From Candidatus Iainarchaeum sp. (GTDB taxonomy: Archaea; Iainarchaeota; Iainarchaeia; Iainarchaeales; DTGL01), in NCBI GenBank assembly GCA_021163505.1, contig JAGGVE010000004.1, forward strand, positions 1 to 46,001: DNA of 46,001 nucleotides, given 5' to 3'. The position numbers and the translations under genes were made by a program. A model generated the notes under the pieces. That model was given only the letters and a program-made list of their open reading frames with translations. It did not search any database and had not been told where the DNA came from. Positions 18,401 through 28,200 of this stretch are shown in pieces. Each line of letters begins with the position of its first letter. The first letter of the stretch is position 1.

Positions 18401-21400
18401 TAATAGGTGCGGAGAAGATAATTGAGATAGAATCACCTATAGAAATAGTTCTGGAAAAGGGCGAAGCGGAAAAAACCATAGTAAAAACTATACATAACAA
18501 CTCAGATGAAACCATAAGAAACCTGATGTATGAATTTGTACCTGCAGGAAACTGGCCTGAAGAGCTTGCAATAAATATAACTCTCCCGCCAGAAATAAGG
18601 CCAAGAAGTTCTGCAACGATACAGATAATAGCAACATATAGCGGTGATGAAGAAGCAACGATAACCGCCACAGGAACGCTTACGGTTTATGGTACACTGG
18701 ATGTTGCAATCCAGGGAAGTGCAGATGTCATCATAAAATACAATCAGAAACTCCCAGAAGAATGCATAGAAATAGAACCCGATGAAGTTGCACTTGAGAT
18801 GATAGGTAAGGCAAATCAGAGAGAAGAGCTTGCTTTCAGCATAAAATATAACGAAGCAGAGGGCTGCATAGGAACTCTTAGGTTTACGGAGAGACTTGAG
18901 ATCGATGACCCAAATCTGCAATTGATTCCAAAGGAATTTGAAATCTCCCCAGGAGAAACTAAAGAAGTAACATTGGTTCTTGTAAACGGCATTGATCGTA
19001 CAGGCACTCTGGAAATGCCACTTGCAGGTGTTTTGCTTTTTGATGCAACAAGCTTAACAAAAGCCATGAAAGTTAGATTAAGTTTCACTGACCCAAGATT
19101 TTTGCTACAGACAAACGATAATATAGCGCTCTATATGAGCTACAATGAGCAAAGCGGGCTACTTGAAGGCTTCGCACCTCTCTATATGAAAAATATTGGC
19201 ACAAAACCGATAGAAAATATAAGGTGGAGCGTTGCTCCACCTTCGGGCATAGAGCTATACGTAACCGAAACACCACAGGCTGCAACGCTTCCCGGGCCTA
19301 CTGCTGTTGGCCCTGTAAATCTTGAACCAAGTCAGGAGCTTCCGCATCCGCTGACGCTCTATGCAAAAAGTTCCAACCGCTCGTTAGAAAGGGGACCGCA
19401 TAGAGCAGAGATACGCATAACAGCGCAGGTAGAGGGTACACAGTTTGAAAAGGTCGTTACTGTCTGGGTATTCGTTTCGCCTGCAGAGTGCCTCAAGATA
19501 ACTCCGAAAGAGGAACTTATATTTGCAAGTGAAGATGCAAGCCAGGGGGTGATAACAAAAACTGTAGAGATATTCAACGGATGCGGTGAGATAATTAGAG
19601 ATATTATGCTTGAGCCAGAATATCTCGGTCCGAATCAGATAAGCCTGTTTGTACCAGCTGGCCCCTATCTATACCCGGATCAGCGCGTTGAAGCACAGAT
19701 TATGCTAAATAAGGCAGGGGACTATTTCAATAGTGAAAGGCCTGATGCTATTAAAGTAAAAGGCCTTCTTGTGAACAGCCAGCACTTCACAGAGTCAAAT
19801 CCGCTTATGGTAATAGCTGAGATCGGACTGCGTCCCGAAACAGAGGCAGGACCAAGCTATACAGAAATAAGCCTCCCTCTATGCGAAGATGAAACTGTAT
19901 TCAAAACAGTGAGATTTCCGATGCAGAGCGCAGATACCGATTGTGAAGTAGCATATTGCGATGCACTTCAGCTCTCTCAGTATATAGCGGATAAAATAAA
20001 GGAAAATATAAATATGGTGAAGGAGAAGATTCAGGACAATGGTGCTGATGTGAGAAACTACCCTTTCTGTCAGGAAGGTTCGCAATTCTGTACATTCACT
20101 GCAATAGGCGTCATCTCACAGCCCTATAAAGTTTATATGAACCACGATAACCTTACAACGGATGTTCTCCAAAACGTGGTGAAAAACACCGATGGATTAA
20201 ACAACATGGTTGTGAGGTATGCCTCTGGCACCCTTAATGAGATTCTACAAACAGCAACTGGTTTTACAGCAAACCAGATCTACCTTGAGAAACCTTTGAA
20301 AGGATGTGGCCGTTACTACATTTCCATCCAAGGAGCAGTGCAACAGGTCCAGGGAGAACTCGAAGAGGATAGCATTATAATATTCATCAAGCTCATCAGC
20401 GATCGTGCAATAACACCTGAATGTACCCTAAAGGTGCAAAACTTCCTTAACTTCCTACCTGAAGATCGCGGACTTACGCTCACATCCTCAATGAACACGT
20501 GGCTTGGCATAGTGCAGGCAGATCCAGAGCTTAGTGAATTAGGAAGAGGTATTGCGGAGGCGCTGTTTAGCACCCCTGAACGGGTTGCTCCAAACACCAG
20601 TTCAAATAAATTGAAACTTATACTTGAACAGATCCCAAATGGCTCAATAGTTGAACTGAAAATAGATCAACACTCAACGGTTGAAGCAAATCCAGCAACC
20701 ATCTTACTTCTGATAAACTGGCTCTATGGAGAAGAGAATGAAAAATTCCGATCAGAAGTTGCCAAGAAGGCAAAGTATGCATTGCAGCAGCTGAAACAGG
20801 GCTCATTTGAAATTGAAGCATGTATAAGCAATGATGAAACATACATGAGAATAATGAAGCTTGAAAGCGTTGGGGAATTGAAAATCGAACATGAGAAGTA
20901 TATAGAGCTATATTATGATGCTGAAACATGCACAGATATTAATGTTGTGAGCAACATTCCAGAAAATGTTGCACTGCGAACAAACTGGAGTGCTCTTAAT
21001 CCAACCGAAAAATCAGGTATAAAAGACGTTTACTTCAAGCTCGATGGCTCAAGGATCGAGGAGTACTCAAACGAGCAAGGAATTCGTGGAACACCCATTG
21101 CCCTTGAAGAAGTGCCTGGATTTAAGGGCCTTTACAAAAAGAGCCTGCAGCTCTGTGTTGTTGGCGATGACGGCTTAATCACACAGGCAGCAGGCAAGAA
21201 GATAAAGATCAAGGCAAAAAGCCTAAGCATAGCAACCAAGGAAATGAAAGAGTGGGAGGAAATTGAGTTGAGGGTCTGCGGGATACACCCGCATAGTTTA
21301 ATAGAAAGGATGGAAGGCGTAGAGGTTGAACCCGGCGAAGAGAAGGTTTTCTATACCTCACTTGGATGGAAAGGAGAGCCAGAAAGTATAAGTATTCAGG

Positions 21401-23451
21401 ATATTGAAAGAAGTCTGCGGATGAAAGACATTGTGCAACAGCTACCTGATACTAGCGGAGGTGGAGCGCCAGCAGTGGTAGATAGAGTTTCGAAGGCGTA
21501 CCAAAATGCATGGCTCTGGTACTTTGCGACCTGTGTCGGCACATCCACCCTGTGCAATAGTTTAAGAAGGGGTTTGCTTAGCGCAATGTTTGGAACATTC
21601 CTTATACCTGCAAACATTTTGCAAGCCATGGTGTTTGACTGTGGCTTGCCGGTATTGGCTGGCTCATCAAGTATGCCTGGAGCCCCAAGGTTCGTTTATA
21701 GCATTGGAAGTGCATGGCAGTGGGTTACACAACACATACCTTTTTTAAGAACGCAGGGAATAATTGCACAGCAACTGCCTATTGATGAAACTCTTCCAGA
21801 GGAAGCGCAACAAGCCTTAAGGGAAGATGTAATACCTGCAGCAATAGCTGGTTATGAAGTGAAACTTGGAACACAGGTAATCTCATACCTAACCAATCGC
21901 TTCGGTGACATCGTACTGGCAAACGATGCAATAAAACGCAAGGTTGCGGATTCAGCTGCGGATTATATAGCAAAGCAGTTCTCTTCTGATATGCTTGGGG
22001 GGGCAATGAAGAAAGAGATAAAGAGCGCGGTTAAGCCGAGAATACTAGAGATACTACAAGGCGCAAGTCCCAATGCAAGGCTTACTACAGTAATGACTGA
22101 AGATTCTGTAAAAAGTGCCTGGCGAAATGCCTCCAGCGATATAGCGGAGAGGGTAATTTCAAACTTAGATAACATCAGCGGGTCAAGAATTGCACAGGAG
22201 ATTACACAGGCTGGTGGCAGGAGAGTTAGCGAGGTGTTCAATCCCGATGAAATTGCAAATTTAGTGAGAGGAGAAGACATCTTGGGTGAAACAACAAAAG
22301 TTATTGATCCGGGTGACTTTGATAATGAAATATTGAAAATAGCACAGAATGCAAGACAGCGCGTGTTGCAGCAGGTTGAATTTGATAAGATAAGGCCCAA
22401 GCTTGGAGGCACTGCAAGAACAATAGAGCAAACGCTAGATGATACCATACAGAGAGCTTTACGATCAAGCGCTACTACTGATGCATCTGGCAGATATATA
22501 ATAAATGCAAGCAGTATAGATGATGCGATAAGACAGAGTGTCACCACAGTAAATTCCCGATTTGCTGATAGGCTGGCTAAAGCATATGGTGAAGAAATAG
22601 CTGAGAAGGTTGTAAGAGAAAGCGGCGAAGAGATTGCTGAGCGTACTGCAAAGGTATCCATAGGGAAAAGAATAAGGAGGTTATTCAGCTGGCGAAATTT
22701 GGGCAGAATATTACGAGGTGCTGCCTGCGATGCTGCGGCCAACTATGCTGGCTACAGCGTCTTCAGGGTGAAATTACAATCTGCCCTGCAAAAACTTTCA
22801 GAAGAAGGAGCATTGCCACAGCCGACAGTAGAATATGGAAAGGTAGGTCAGCACTATGAAGGTCCGGCTCAACTTTACAAATACAGGCCTTACAAAATAG
22901 TAGTGGGACGCAACCAGTATGGAACACGCTACTACAGAATTGAACCTGTTGACACTGAAGAGGAGTTTGAGGAGATGCAAAGAAGAATAGCTGAAAATCC
23001 TTCCAGCTACTGGGTTGACGATTGCAGAGAATATCGCGAAAGAGAGTTTGAAGGCTTCCTCGGCTGCCTCATGCCAGAAGCTGGGCAAGGCATAAGCGCA
23101 GAGCATGTGAGAGCTTATTACACAGACAACTCAGCATTCAGAAGATTTTCGGAAGAGTATGAAGTACCAGAAGCGCTTATTGTAGCATTCTTAATAAATA
23201 ACCCGGAAAGAATAAATGGCTGTTCCATAGAAGGCAAATGGTATGAAAAGACGGAAGAAAGCAGAATTTATGCAATCAGATGCGTCGCTGAAAAGGTTAA
23301 TGCGGCGCTTTCCTCAACACCAAATATAGAGGAAGTAATTAGGGTTGTTGGCAGCAAGAGCGGTGAACCTCCAAAAAGTTATATTGAAAATGTAATGAAC
23401 ACTTATCAACGGTGGAGCCAGTTCAATATATGCATAGCACCAGTTGCATAG
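15403..23451 (+). CDS. Giant membrane-anchored surface protein, paralog 1 (2682 aa): TM, repeated carboxypeptidase-regulatory-like/Ig domains, shared RDPxD module, helical C-terminal part
   Basis: N-terminus YLKDFYSRIEDKWYALLDFLSARG..., TM TTLAIFVLIFLLIFALA. Repeats such as DDYGQALRNVYLKIET...YNGDIIKLENVP and NKDHVQLVNVSVKLFDE...DFTGSAVFEGI. Module GVHIRVGRDD...KWININF...YRAWAKVAGSIYRDPADEVLLL...LYAETY. Confidence 0.93.
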   Translation: MLLDYLKDFYSRIEDKWYALLDFLSARGLPANAYADFLEKRGIPSLPTTLAIFVLIFLLIFALATPNTLDVSLNISIKDDYGQALRNVYLKIETVEGQTIKTKASSYNGDIIKLENVPLNTKLIITASKKGYSNASTEVEVNSKRLSAELVLAREIELITARLQVLDTESQTAVTMPKCHVEFEGSKIAGHAIGSGIVEFVGVPANMELHLQCEADGYESVDTFIKFSSDETQKIELVPKTAELADVKSLLIIVKDYETKELIRGARILITKAKSEEVIADENVDNGQYVAKIASGSIITISVSKEGYLPYTSGSITVRSDGEFPVLLKRGGKTLLVRVLNKDHVQLVNVSVKLFDEVQNLIREAKTDFTGSAVFEGIDASKKHIVTAYYAGFLPGFKELTPEELSKSNEVTIILAKATLENSGMATFRIKGENGEELANASIEIYRIINGKKVPLGMGTLKTNYRGELTTMLPAGDYIAKIETPLYAKEYEFSIEAGEEKTFEVTASKIPSVKIIRLVDKEGNPIKGRAVVTTLSGEELYNGPIRNGQVEFDSKGNETVRINVISEDGKTFEGEVRLGKEKITEVEVANEEGPATLEPKIEFLGITNANNEVLEGAIKDQYVWAKFRVTFPSCEEGGVHIRVGRDDIRFADSQAVGIYGFDGRASSFTYGLSYHAPLGQVTDLANRGRAGIKNKWININFKNPANEVLFAVKIKADKAFSAESFELHYRAWAKVAGSIYRDPADEVLLLQPYNDQKHGLYAETYKENIRVLESAAECEEGICLKMEFFDGSERIPAEQFRPRVGKDYMLIVEITSMQDGQGKITVATQNEPMTLLFSQIRDPKIGLLPRDNYTNIEVYAPIALAKGISREVGAAFQTMSEGGAKITVTIEIGEKTVSRELYFNIYGPKRLGVTLSEPENVPLGNNLEVFVKDQETGEPVTNARIVLSKAARPIIETLGDGTQDNGANGRYVLKTSELSPGKYELTIEAEDSEPYNQELVIGAEKIIEIESPIEIVLEKGEAEKTIVKTIHNNSDETIRNLMYEFVPAGNWPEELAINITLPPEIRPRSSATIQIIATYSGDEEATITATGTLTVYGTLDVAIQGSADVIIKYNQKLPEECIEIEPDEVALEMIGKANQREELAFSIKYNEAEGCIGTLRFTERLEIDDPNLQLIPKEFEISPGETKEVTLVLVNGIDRTGTLEMPLAGVLLFDATSLTKAMKVRLSFTDPRFLLQTNDNIALYMSYNEQSGLLEGFAPLYMKNIGTKPIENIRWSVAPPSGIELYVTETPQAATLPGPTAVGPVNLEPSQELPHPLTLYAKSSNRSLERGPHRAEIRITAQVEGTQFEKVVTVWVFVSPAECLKITPKEELIFASEDASQGVITKTVEIFNGCGEIIRDIMLEPEYLGPNQISLFVPAGPYLYPDQRVEAQIMLNKAGDYFNSERPDAIKVKGLLVNSQHFTESNPLMVIAEIGLRPETEAGPSYTEISLPLCEDETVFKTVRFPMQSADTDCEVAYCDALQLSQYIADKIKENINMVKEKIQDNGADVRNYPFCQEGSQFCTFTAIGVISQPYKVYMNHDNLTTDVLQNVVKNTDGLNNMVVRYASGTLNEILQTATGFTANQIYLEKPLKGCGRYYISIQGAVQQVQGELEEDSIIIFIKLISDRAITPECTLKVQNFLNFLPEDRGLTLTSSMNTWLGIVQADPELSELGRGIAEALFSTPERVAPNTSSNKLKLILEQIPNGSIVELKIDQHSTVEANPATILLLINWLYGEENEKFRSEVAKKAKYALQQLKQGSFEIEACISNDETYMRIMKLESVGELKIEHEKYIELYYDAETCTDINVVSNIPENVALRTNWSALNPTEKSGIKDVYFKLDGSRIEEYSNEQGIRGTPIALEEVPGFKGLYKKSLQLCVVGDDGLITQAAGKKIKIKAKSLSIATKEMKEWEEIELRVCGIHPHSLIERMEGVEVEPGEEKVFYTSLGWKGEPESISIQDIERSLRMKDIVQQLPDTSGGGAPAVVDRVSKAYQNAWLWYFATCVGTSTLCNSLRRGLLSAMFGTFLIPANILQAMVFDCGLPVLAGSSSMPGAPRFVYSIGSAWQWVTQHIPFLRTQGIIAQQLPIDETLPEEAQQALREDVIPAAIAGYEVKLGTQVISYLTNRFGDIVLANDAIKRKVADSAADYIAKQFSSDMLGGAMKKEIKSAVKPRILEILQGASPNARLTTVMTEDSVKSAWRNASSDIAERVISNLDNISGSRIAQEITQAGGRRVSEVFNPDEIANLVRGEDILGETTKVIDPGDFDNEILKIAQNARQRVLQQVEFDKIRPKLGGTARTIEQTLDDTIQRALRSSATTDASGRYIINASSIDDAIRQSVTTVNSRFADRLAKAYGEEIAEKVVRESGEEIAERTAKVSIGKRIRRLFSWRNLGRILRGAACDAAANYAGYSVFRVKLQSALQKLSEEGALPQPTVEYGKVGQHYEGPAQLYKYRPYKIVVGRNQYGTRYYRIEPVDTEEEFEEMQRRIAENPSSYWVDDCREYREREFEGFLGCLMPEAGQGISAEHVRAYYTDNSAFRRFSEEYEVPEALIVAFLINNPERINGCSIEGKWYEKTEESRIYAIRCVAEKVNAALSSTPNIEEVIRVVGSKSGEPPKSYIENVMNTYQRWSQFNICIAPVA

Positions 23452-23467
23452 TTAAAAAGGTGAAAAG

Positions 23468-25156
23468 TTGAACCAGAAAGCATTTAATCTTTTTACTGCA
23501 CTGCTTGCATTTATTCTGATACTCACCAGCACGATTCTCTTTCTCACGATGATTCAAACCGAAACAAACACAAGTCATCTTATAGATCACATGGCCTCAC
23601 AGGCAAGGCTCGAATCTGTTGCAAGACTTGTAAGAGCAGATATATTCCAAACTTTCAACCAAAACCTAAGAGAAGTTATAGAAGATTATTTTAGGCATAA
23701 TGAGGTGATTATTGGTGATCTCAAAGCATGGGAAGACTGGGATCAGTTAAAAGAAGAATTTTCAGAGGGTTACTTTGTTGGCAACGAGAAATTTGCAAGG
23801 GAAATAGCAAAGGCTTTGCCCGGGCTTGAGCTAGACTATGCAATCCCATATGAAGGAAAATATAAGGTTGAAATGTACAACGATGATCGCGAAAGATTTA
23901 GAGAAGTGCTGCAGAGCGCGATAGATGCAAGCGCCTCATCCGGAGATTTTATTGAAGTTGTTGAATGCGACGGCACTCCGGAAAACTGTCCGCTTGGAAC
24001 TTTTTACATAAATTTGAAGATAACAGAGCTAAGCGATGAAGAGTATGAGAGTTTGCCTATGCTCAGAGTCACAGACCTGCTAAACGGCTCATATATCGCT
24101 GATCCAATAATCCCCAGAAACGATATAAAGCTCTATGTTCCACTCAGGCTTTTCAAAGCGATGGCAATAACCAGAAAGATGATGCATTCAGATTTAGCCT
24201 ATATGAATACCCGTTATGATTTTGGTTATCTCTCGCCAAGAATACACAATGAGTTTGATTCAATGGCTTTGGGCTACTGTGATTATGGGTTCTGCTATCC
24301 GCGCGAGAATCCATACTTCCCACCGGACAAAAGGTATTCTGATGATAAAGCATGCTCAGGAACCGGGGTATCAAACTCCCTAACTGAAATAACAGGTAAT
24401 TTCAGGGGCATGAACTTTACATATAATCTTGTAGACAGACTGAGCACAAATTACATGGTTCGGAAGCTTGCTGAGCTTGCAAAAAAACGTCTTTGTGAAC
24501 TATCTAAGGAAAACATCAGCAGCTATGATAGCCCGGGGGATTTTGAAATAGAGAAAGACCCTGCAGAGCCAAACTGTTATGTAATAGTAGAAGCTGGTGA
24601 TATAAGAGCATCTGCGAAACCCTCCAAGCTTATAAAAACCGGTTCTGAGCGAAAGGTTTCACTTATAGGGACAAATCCAAAAACCGAACCAAATCAGACC
24701 CTAAGTAGCTGTCCCTTTAATTTTACTCTCGGGCAGAACAGAAGGATAGGATACTATAAAGGGCCGGGGGGTATCATGTGGCCAGATAGTAGCATAGGTA
24801 GCGAAATATGCAATGGCTTTGAAAGCATGAGTGCGCTTCTTGGGATGATTCCACCAAAGTGTGGCTATGGCACCTCCTGGGCATGTTGTACAGAAATAAC
24901 TGAAATGAACTTCAAAGTTTCGTTTATAGAGAAGAACCCGGAGTACAAAATAAACAAGGATCTGGAAACGAGGTTTGCATTTAAGATCGTTGATAGAAGC
25001 TTTACAGGATTTAATCCAAACTATGACTCTGGAGCAACCGATATTGACTGTGCGCTTGCGCATGCGCCACAGTCAAACACCTGCGTGGCAAGTGCTTGGA
25101 CGTGCATGGTAAAACCTGCAGGCGGCTATCAGGGGTGCTATCCGGAGTTCCCATAA
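23468..25156 (+). CDS. Pilin-like (class III signal-type N-terminus) Cys-rich exported protein, 562 aa
   Basis: TTG start preceded by AAAGGTGAA. N-terminus MNQKAFNLFTALLAFILILTSTILFLTM has a short polar leader with K-A-F before a hydrophobic helix; Cys-rich distal part (CGYGTSWACCTE). Confidence 0.75.
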   Translation: MNQKAFNLFTALLAFILILTSTILFLTMIQTETNTSHLIDHMASQARLESVARLVRADIFQTFNQNLREVIEDYFRHNEVIIGDLKAWEDWDQLKEEFSEGYFVGNEKFAREIAKALPGLELDYAIPYEGKYKVEMYNDDRERFREVLQSAIDASASSGDFIEVVECDGTPENCPLGTFYINLKITELSDEEYESLPMLRVTDLLNGSYIADPIIPRNDIKLYVPLRLFKAMAITRKMMHSDLAYMNTRYDFGYLSPRIHNEFDSMALGYCDYGFCYPRENPYFPPDKRYSDDKACSGTGVSNSLTEITGNFRGMNFTYNLVDRLSTNYMVRKLAELAKKRLCELSKENISSYDSPGDFEIEKDPAEPNCYVIVEAGDIRASAKPSKLIKTGSERKVSLIGTNPKTEPNQTLSSCPFNFTLGQNRRIGYYKGPGGIMWPDSSIGSEICNGFESMSALLGMIPPKCGYGTSWACCTEITEMNFKVSFIEKNPEYKINKDLETRFAFKIVDRSFTGFNPNYDSGATDIDCALAHAPQSNTCVASAWTCMVKPAGGYQGCYPEFP

Positions 25157-25176
25157 GAATGAAAAATATAAAGGGA

Positions 25177-25190
25177 AAATATATAAATAA
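25177..25190 (+). promoter_or_regulatory. TATA-like element upstream of the second giant gene
   Basis: AAAATATATAAATA in the 89-nt spacer; GGAGG lies just upstream of ATG 25246. Confidence 0.35.
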
Positions 25191-25245
25191 GAAAAGTGCT
25201 AACTAATTAAGAAAAAATGATATTTTATACTGGAGGCTTCTGGAT

Positions 25246-28200
25246 ATGGACCTTAGAGAGAAATGGGAAGATTTCATGTTCTGGCTTGAAGACCACAATA
25301 TCCCTAAACCTGCTTTCTTTGCACTTATAATAGCCATCATTGTGGTAATATTTATTCTTTTGGGAGGCCTCGAGCTTATTATTCCGGCGCCGAGGGAAGA
25401 GGTTACTTTAAACGTTATTGTGCTTGACAGAAAAGAGAATCCTATTGAAGGGGCAAGTGTAACAATAAAGAGCGAGGAGCTAACAAAGGTAGAGGAAACA
25501 AATGAAAATGGTATTGCTACATTTCTTGTGTATAAGGATTCCGAGGTTATAATTGAGGTGAGCTACGAGGGTGAAACTGCTCGCGAAACCATCACGGTGG
25601 AGGGCTTTACAGAAAAAAGAATAATGCTTGATATCGAGCTTATAACATATGCAGATAAAAAAATAGTGTTCTTCAAAGAAGGGACGGATGAAAAATATAC
25701 TGATATTGAATCGATAGATGCTGCCTGCAGCAATGCTGACTGGCACCAAAGCAACTCGCAGGTAATTAATGGTGAGGTACTGCTTAGAAGAGTACCTAGC
25801 AATTGTGGAAAGCTTAGCATAAAAGTAAATGGGGAGTGGCACGAAGTTAGTGCTGAAGGAACTGAGCCAGTCAGAATATATCTAAAAGAAGAGGTTAAGA
25901 AGGGCAGGCTTATTGTGAAGGTTGTAGACTCCGAGGGAGTACCCATTGGAGCAAACGCTGTTGAGGTCAGAATAAAAAATTCTGTCGGCCAGTATGTGGG
26001 CTCTCAAAAGACAAATGCCAGCGACACAGTTGTTTTTGATGAGCTTCTTCCGGATCGGTATGAAATAACAGCTTCTGGCGAGCATTACAAACCATCTACA
26101 AGCAGTGCTGAAGTGAAAGGTGGCAAGGATACTGTTAAAACCATGTATGTTGAGCCCCTCGTTACTGGCTTCCCAATAAAGATAAGGGTTGTAGACACCA
26201 AAGGTTTTGGCGTAAAAAATGTTGAACTACAGCTGAGAGATTCGGAAACGCAGCAGATACTTGTAAATAAGCAGTTCACCGATGCAAAAGGAGAATACGT
26301 GTTCAATGTTCCTGAAGAAAAGGAATATCTTATAATATTAGCCCTGCCAAACGGATGGAAGAAGCAGATAAAGGCTGTACCAAAAGAGGAATTTTACGAG
26401 GTGACATACGATGAAGAAGAGCTCGAAGAAGGCGGCACTGTAGTTATTGAGGTAAAGGATCAGGAAAATGAGCCTTTGGAAAGTGCAACAGTTGAGCTTT
26501 ATACGATGGAACATAATACCTCAGGCTATGCCTGTGCCACTGGCGCAGATGGATTTTGCGAAATAGAGCATGTTGAACCTGGCAGGTATTATGCCCAAGT
26601 AAAACTTTATTCTTACTCGCCTGCAATAAGTGAAGACTTTGAAGTATTGCCGGGTGAAACCACTACGGTGGGACCAGTAACACTGGAAGTTGATAAGGGA
26701 GTATTTGAGTTTACTGTATTGAATGAGAATTCAGAGCCTATTGCGGGGGCCAAAATAGATGCTTATGATATTGATGGCGAAAGGCTTATAAAAAGCGGAA
26801 GCACAAATGAGGAAGGCATAGCAACTTTATCTATAAGAACAAATGTGCTGCCTTACTTTGTAATTTATGCGAAGGGTTATCTCCCATACATAACAGCGCC
26901 TATCGCGCCCGTAGCTAATTTAACTATTGAAAAAAAGGTCGTGCTGCAGAAAGAATTTTCAGGCATAAAGGTAGAGTTCAAAGGGCTTGAGTATGAAGGT
27001 GAAATGATTGAAGACAGCGTCAGCCCAGGCACAGAATATAAAGGAACGTTTCTACTCATAGTTGGGAAATCAGGCTATTCTAAAGCTGGCTTGCATATAA
27101 GAACAGGTAGTGACACTATTGGAAAGGTCAATAAAGTTGAATCGGACAATGGCTACATAAAACAGATAATTGTCTATGCTACAAAACTTGTGAAGGGTTC
27201 TACATATACGCCTCTTAAAGGCGAAGCCACGGATCTGAAGAGCATTGCGAAGGAAGAAAGCAAATGGGCAAATATTGAATGGAATTTATCGGATAAACTA
27301 AAGAAAGGAGTTTTTGAAGTAGAGGCAGCAATTGTTGTTAGGGACTCCGCTATAACTGGTGATATTTTCAAGTTAAGTTATAGAGGTTATGCTGTAAGCA
27401 CCGCTTACGACCGTGACCCAAGCGATGAAGTACTCGGTTCGCAAAAATCAACTGCAGAAAAGGACTCATTGTATGCAAAAACCTACGATATCGTTTACAG
27501 CATTGGCGTATCAAACCTCTGCGATGATTCCTTCTGTCAATCGTATTTTATAGAGGATTTGCAGAAAAAAACCAGATTGGCAATTATCGACACATATTCA
27601 GCACGGATAGGAAATAGGTACAAGCTTCATTTCACAATCAACAATAAGACTCTGGAACTCAGTGAAGCGGAAATGAAGCTTAAGAATGAGCAAAGGGGCT
27701 TACAATTTGGAGCATACAAGGTATATGGAACGGGCGGAAAAGAAGTCACGGGCAACATCGATTCAAGTAGCGGAACGATAAGCATCGGAACATTTACCTC
27801 AAAAAGCACAATTGCTGGCGAGGTGGAATTTGAAACCATTAAAGACGGCACCCAGGTAATTACAATCGAGTTGCAAAATGGAGCAGAAACTGTTCTGGAA
27901 AAAGAAATTACAATAGAGATTCCGGAAGGGAAGGAAATGATGTTAGAGGTAGTTCCAAAGAACATAGTAGCTATGATAGACAACGAGCTTCTGTTCAAAG
28001 TATCTGATAAAGAATCGGAAGAAGCAATTCAGGACGCAAGCATAACACTAACATTAGATGATAAGCACCTTACAACTGGAACAACAAACAGCGAAGGGGT
28101 CTTTGCATTCACTCTGGAGGCTCCAAGCGCAGGCTCAAAGCTCAAAGTAAGAGCAATGAAACCAGGTTACAGGCCAATAAGTCGTACAATTGAGATCTCG

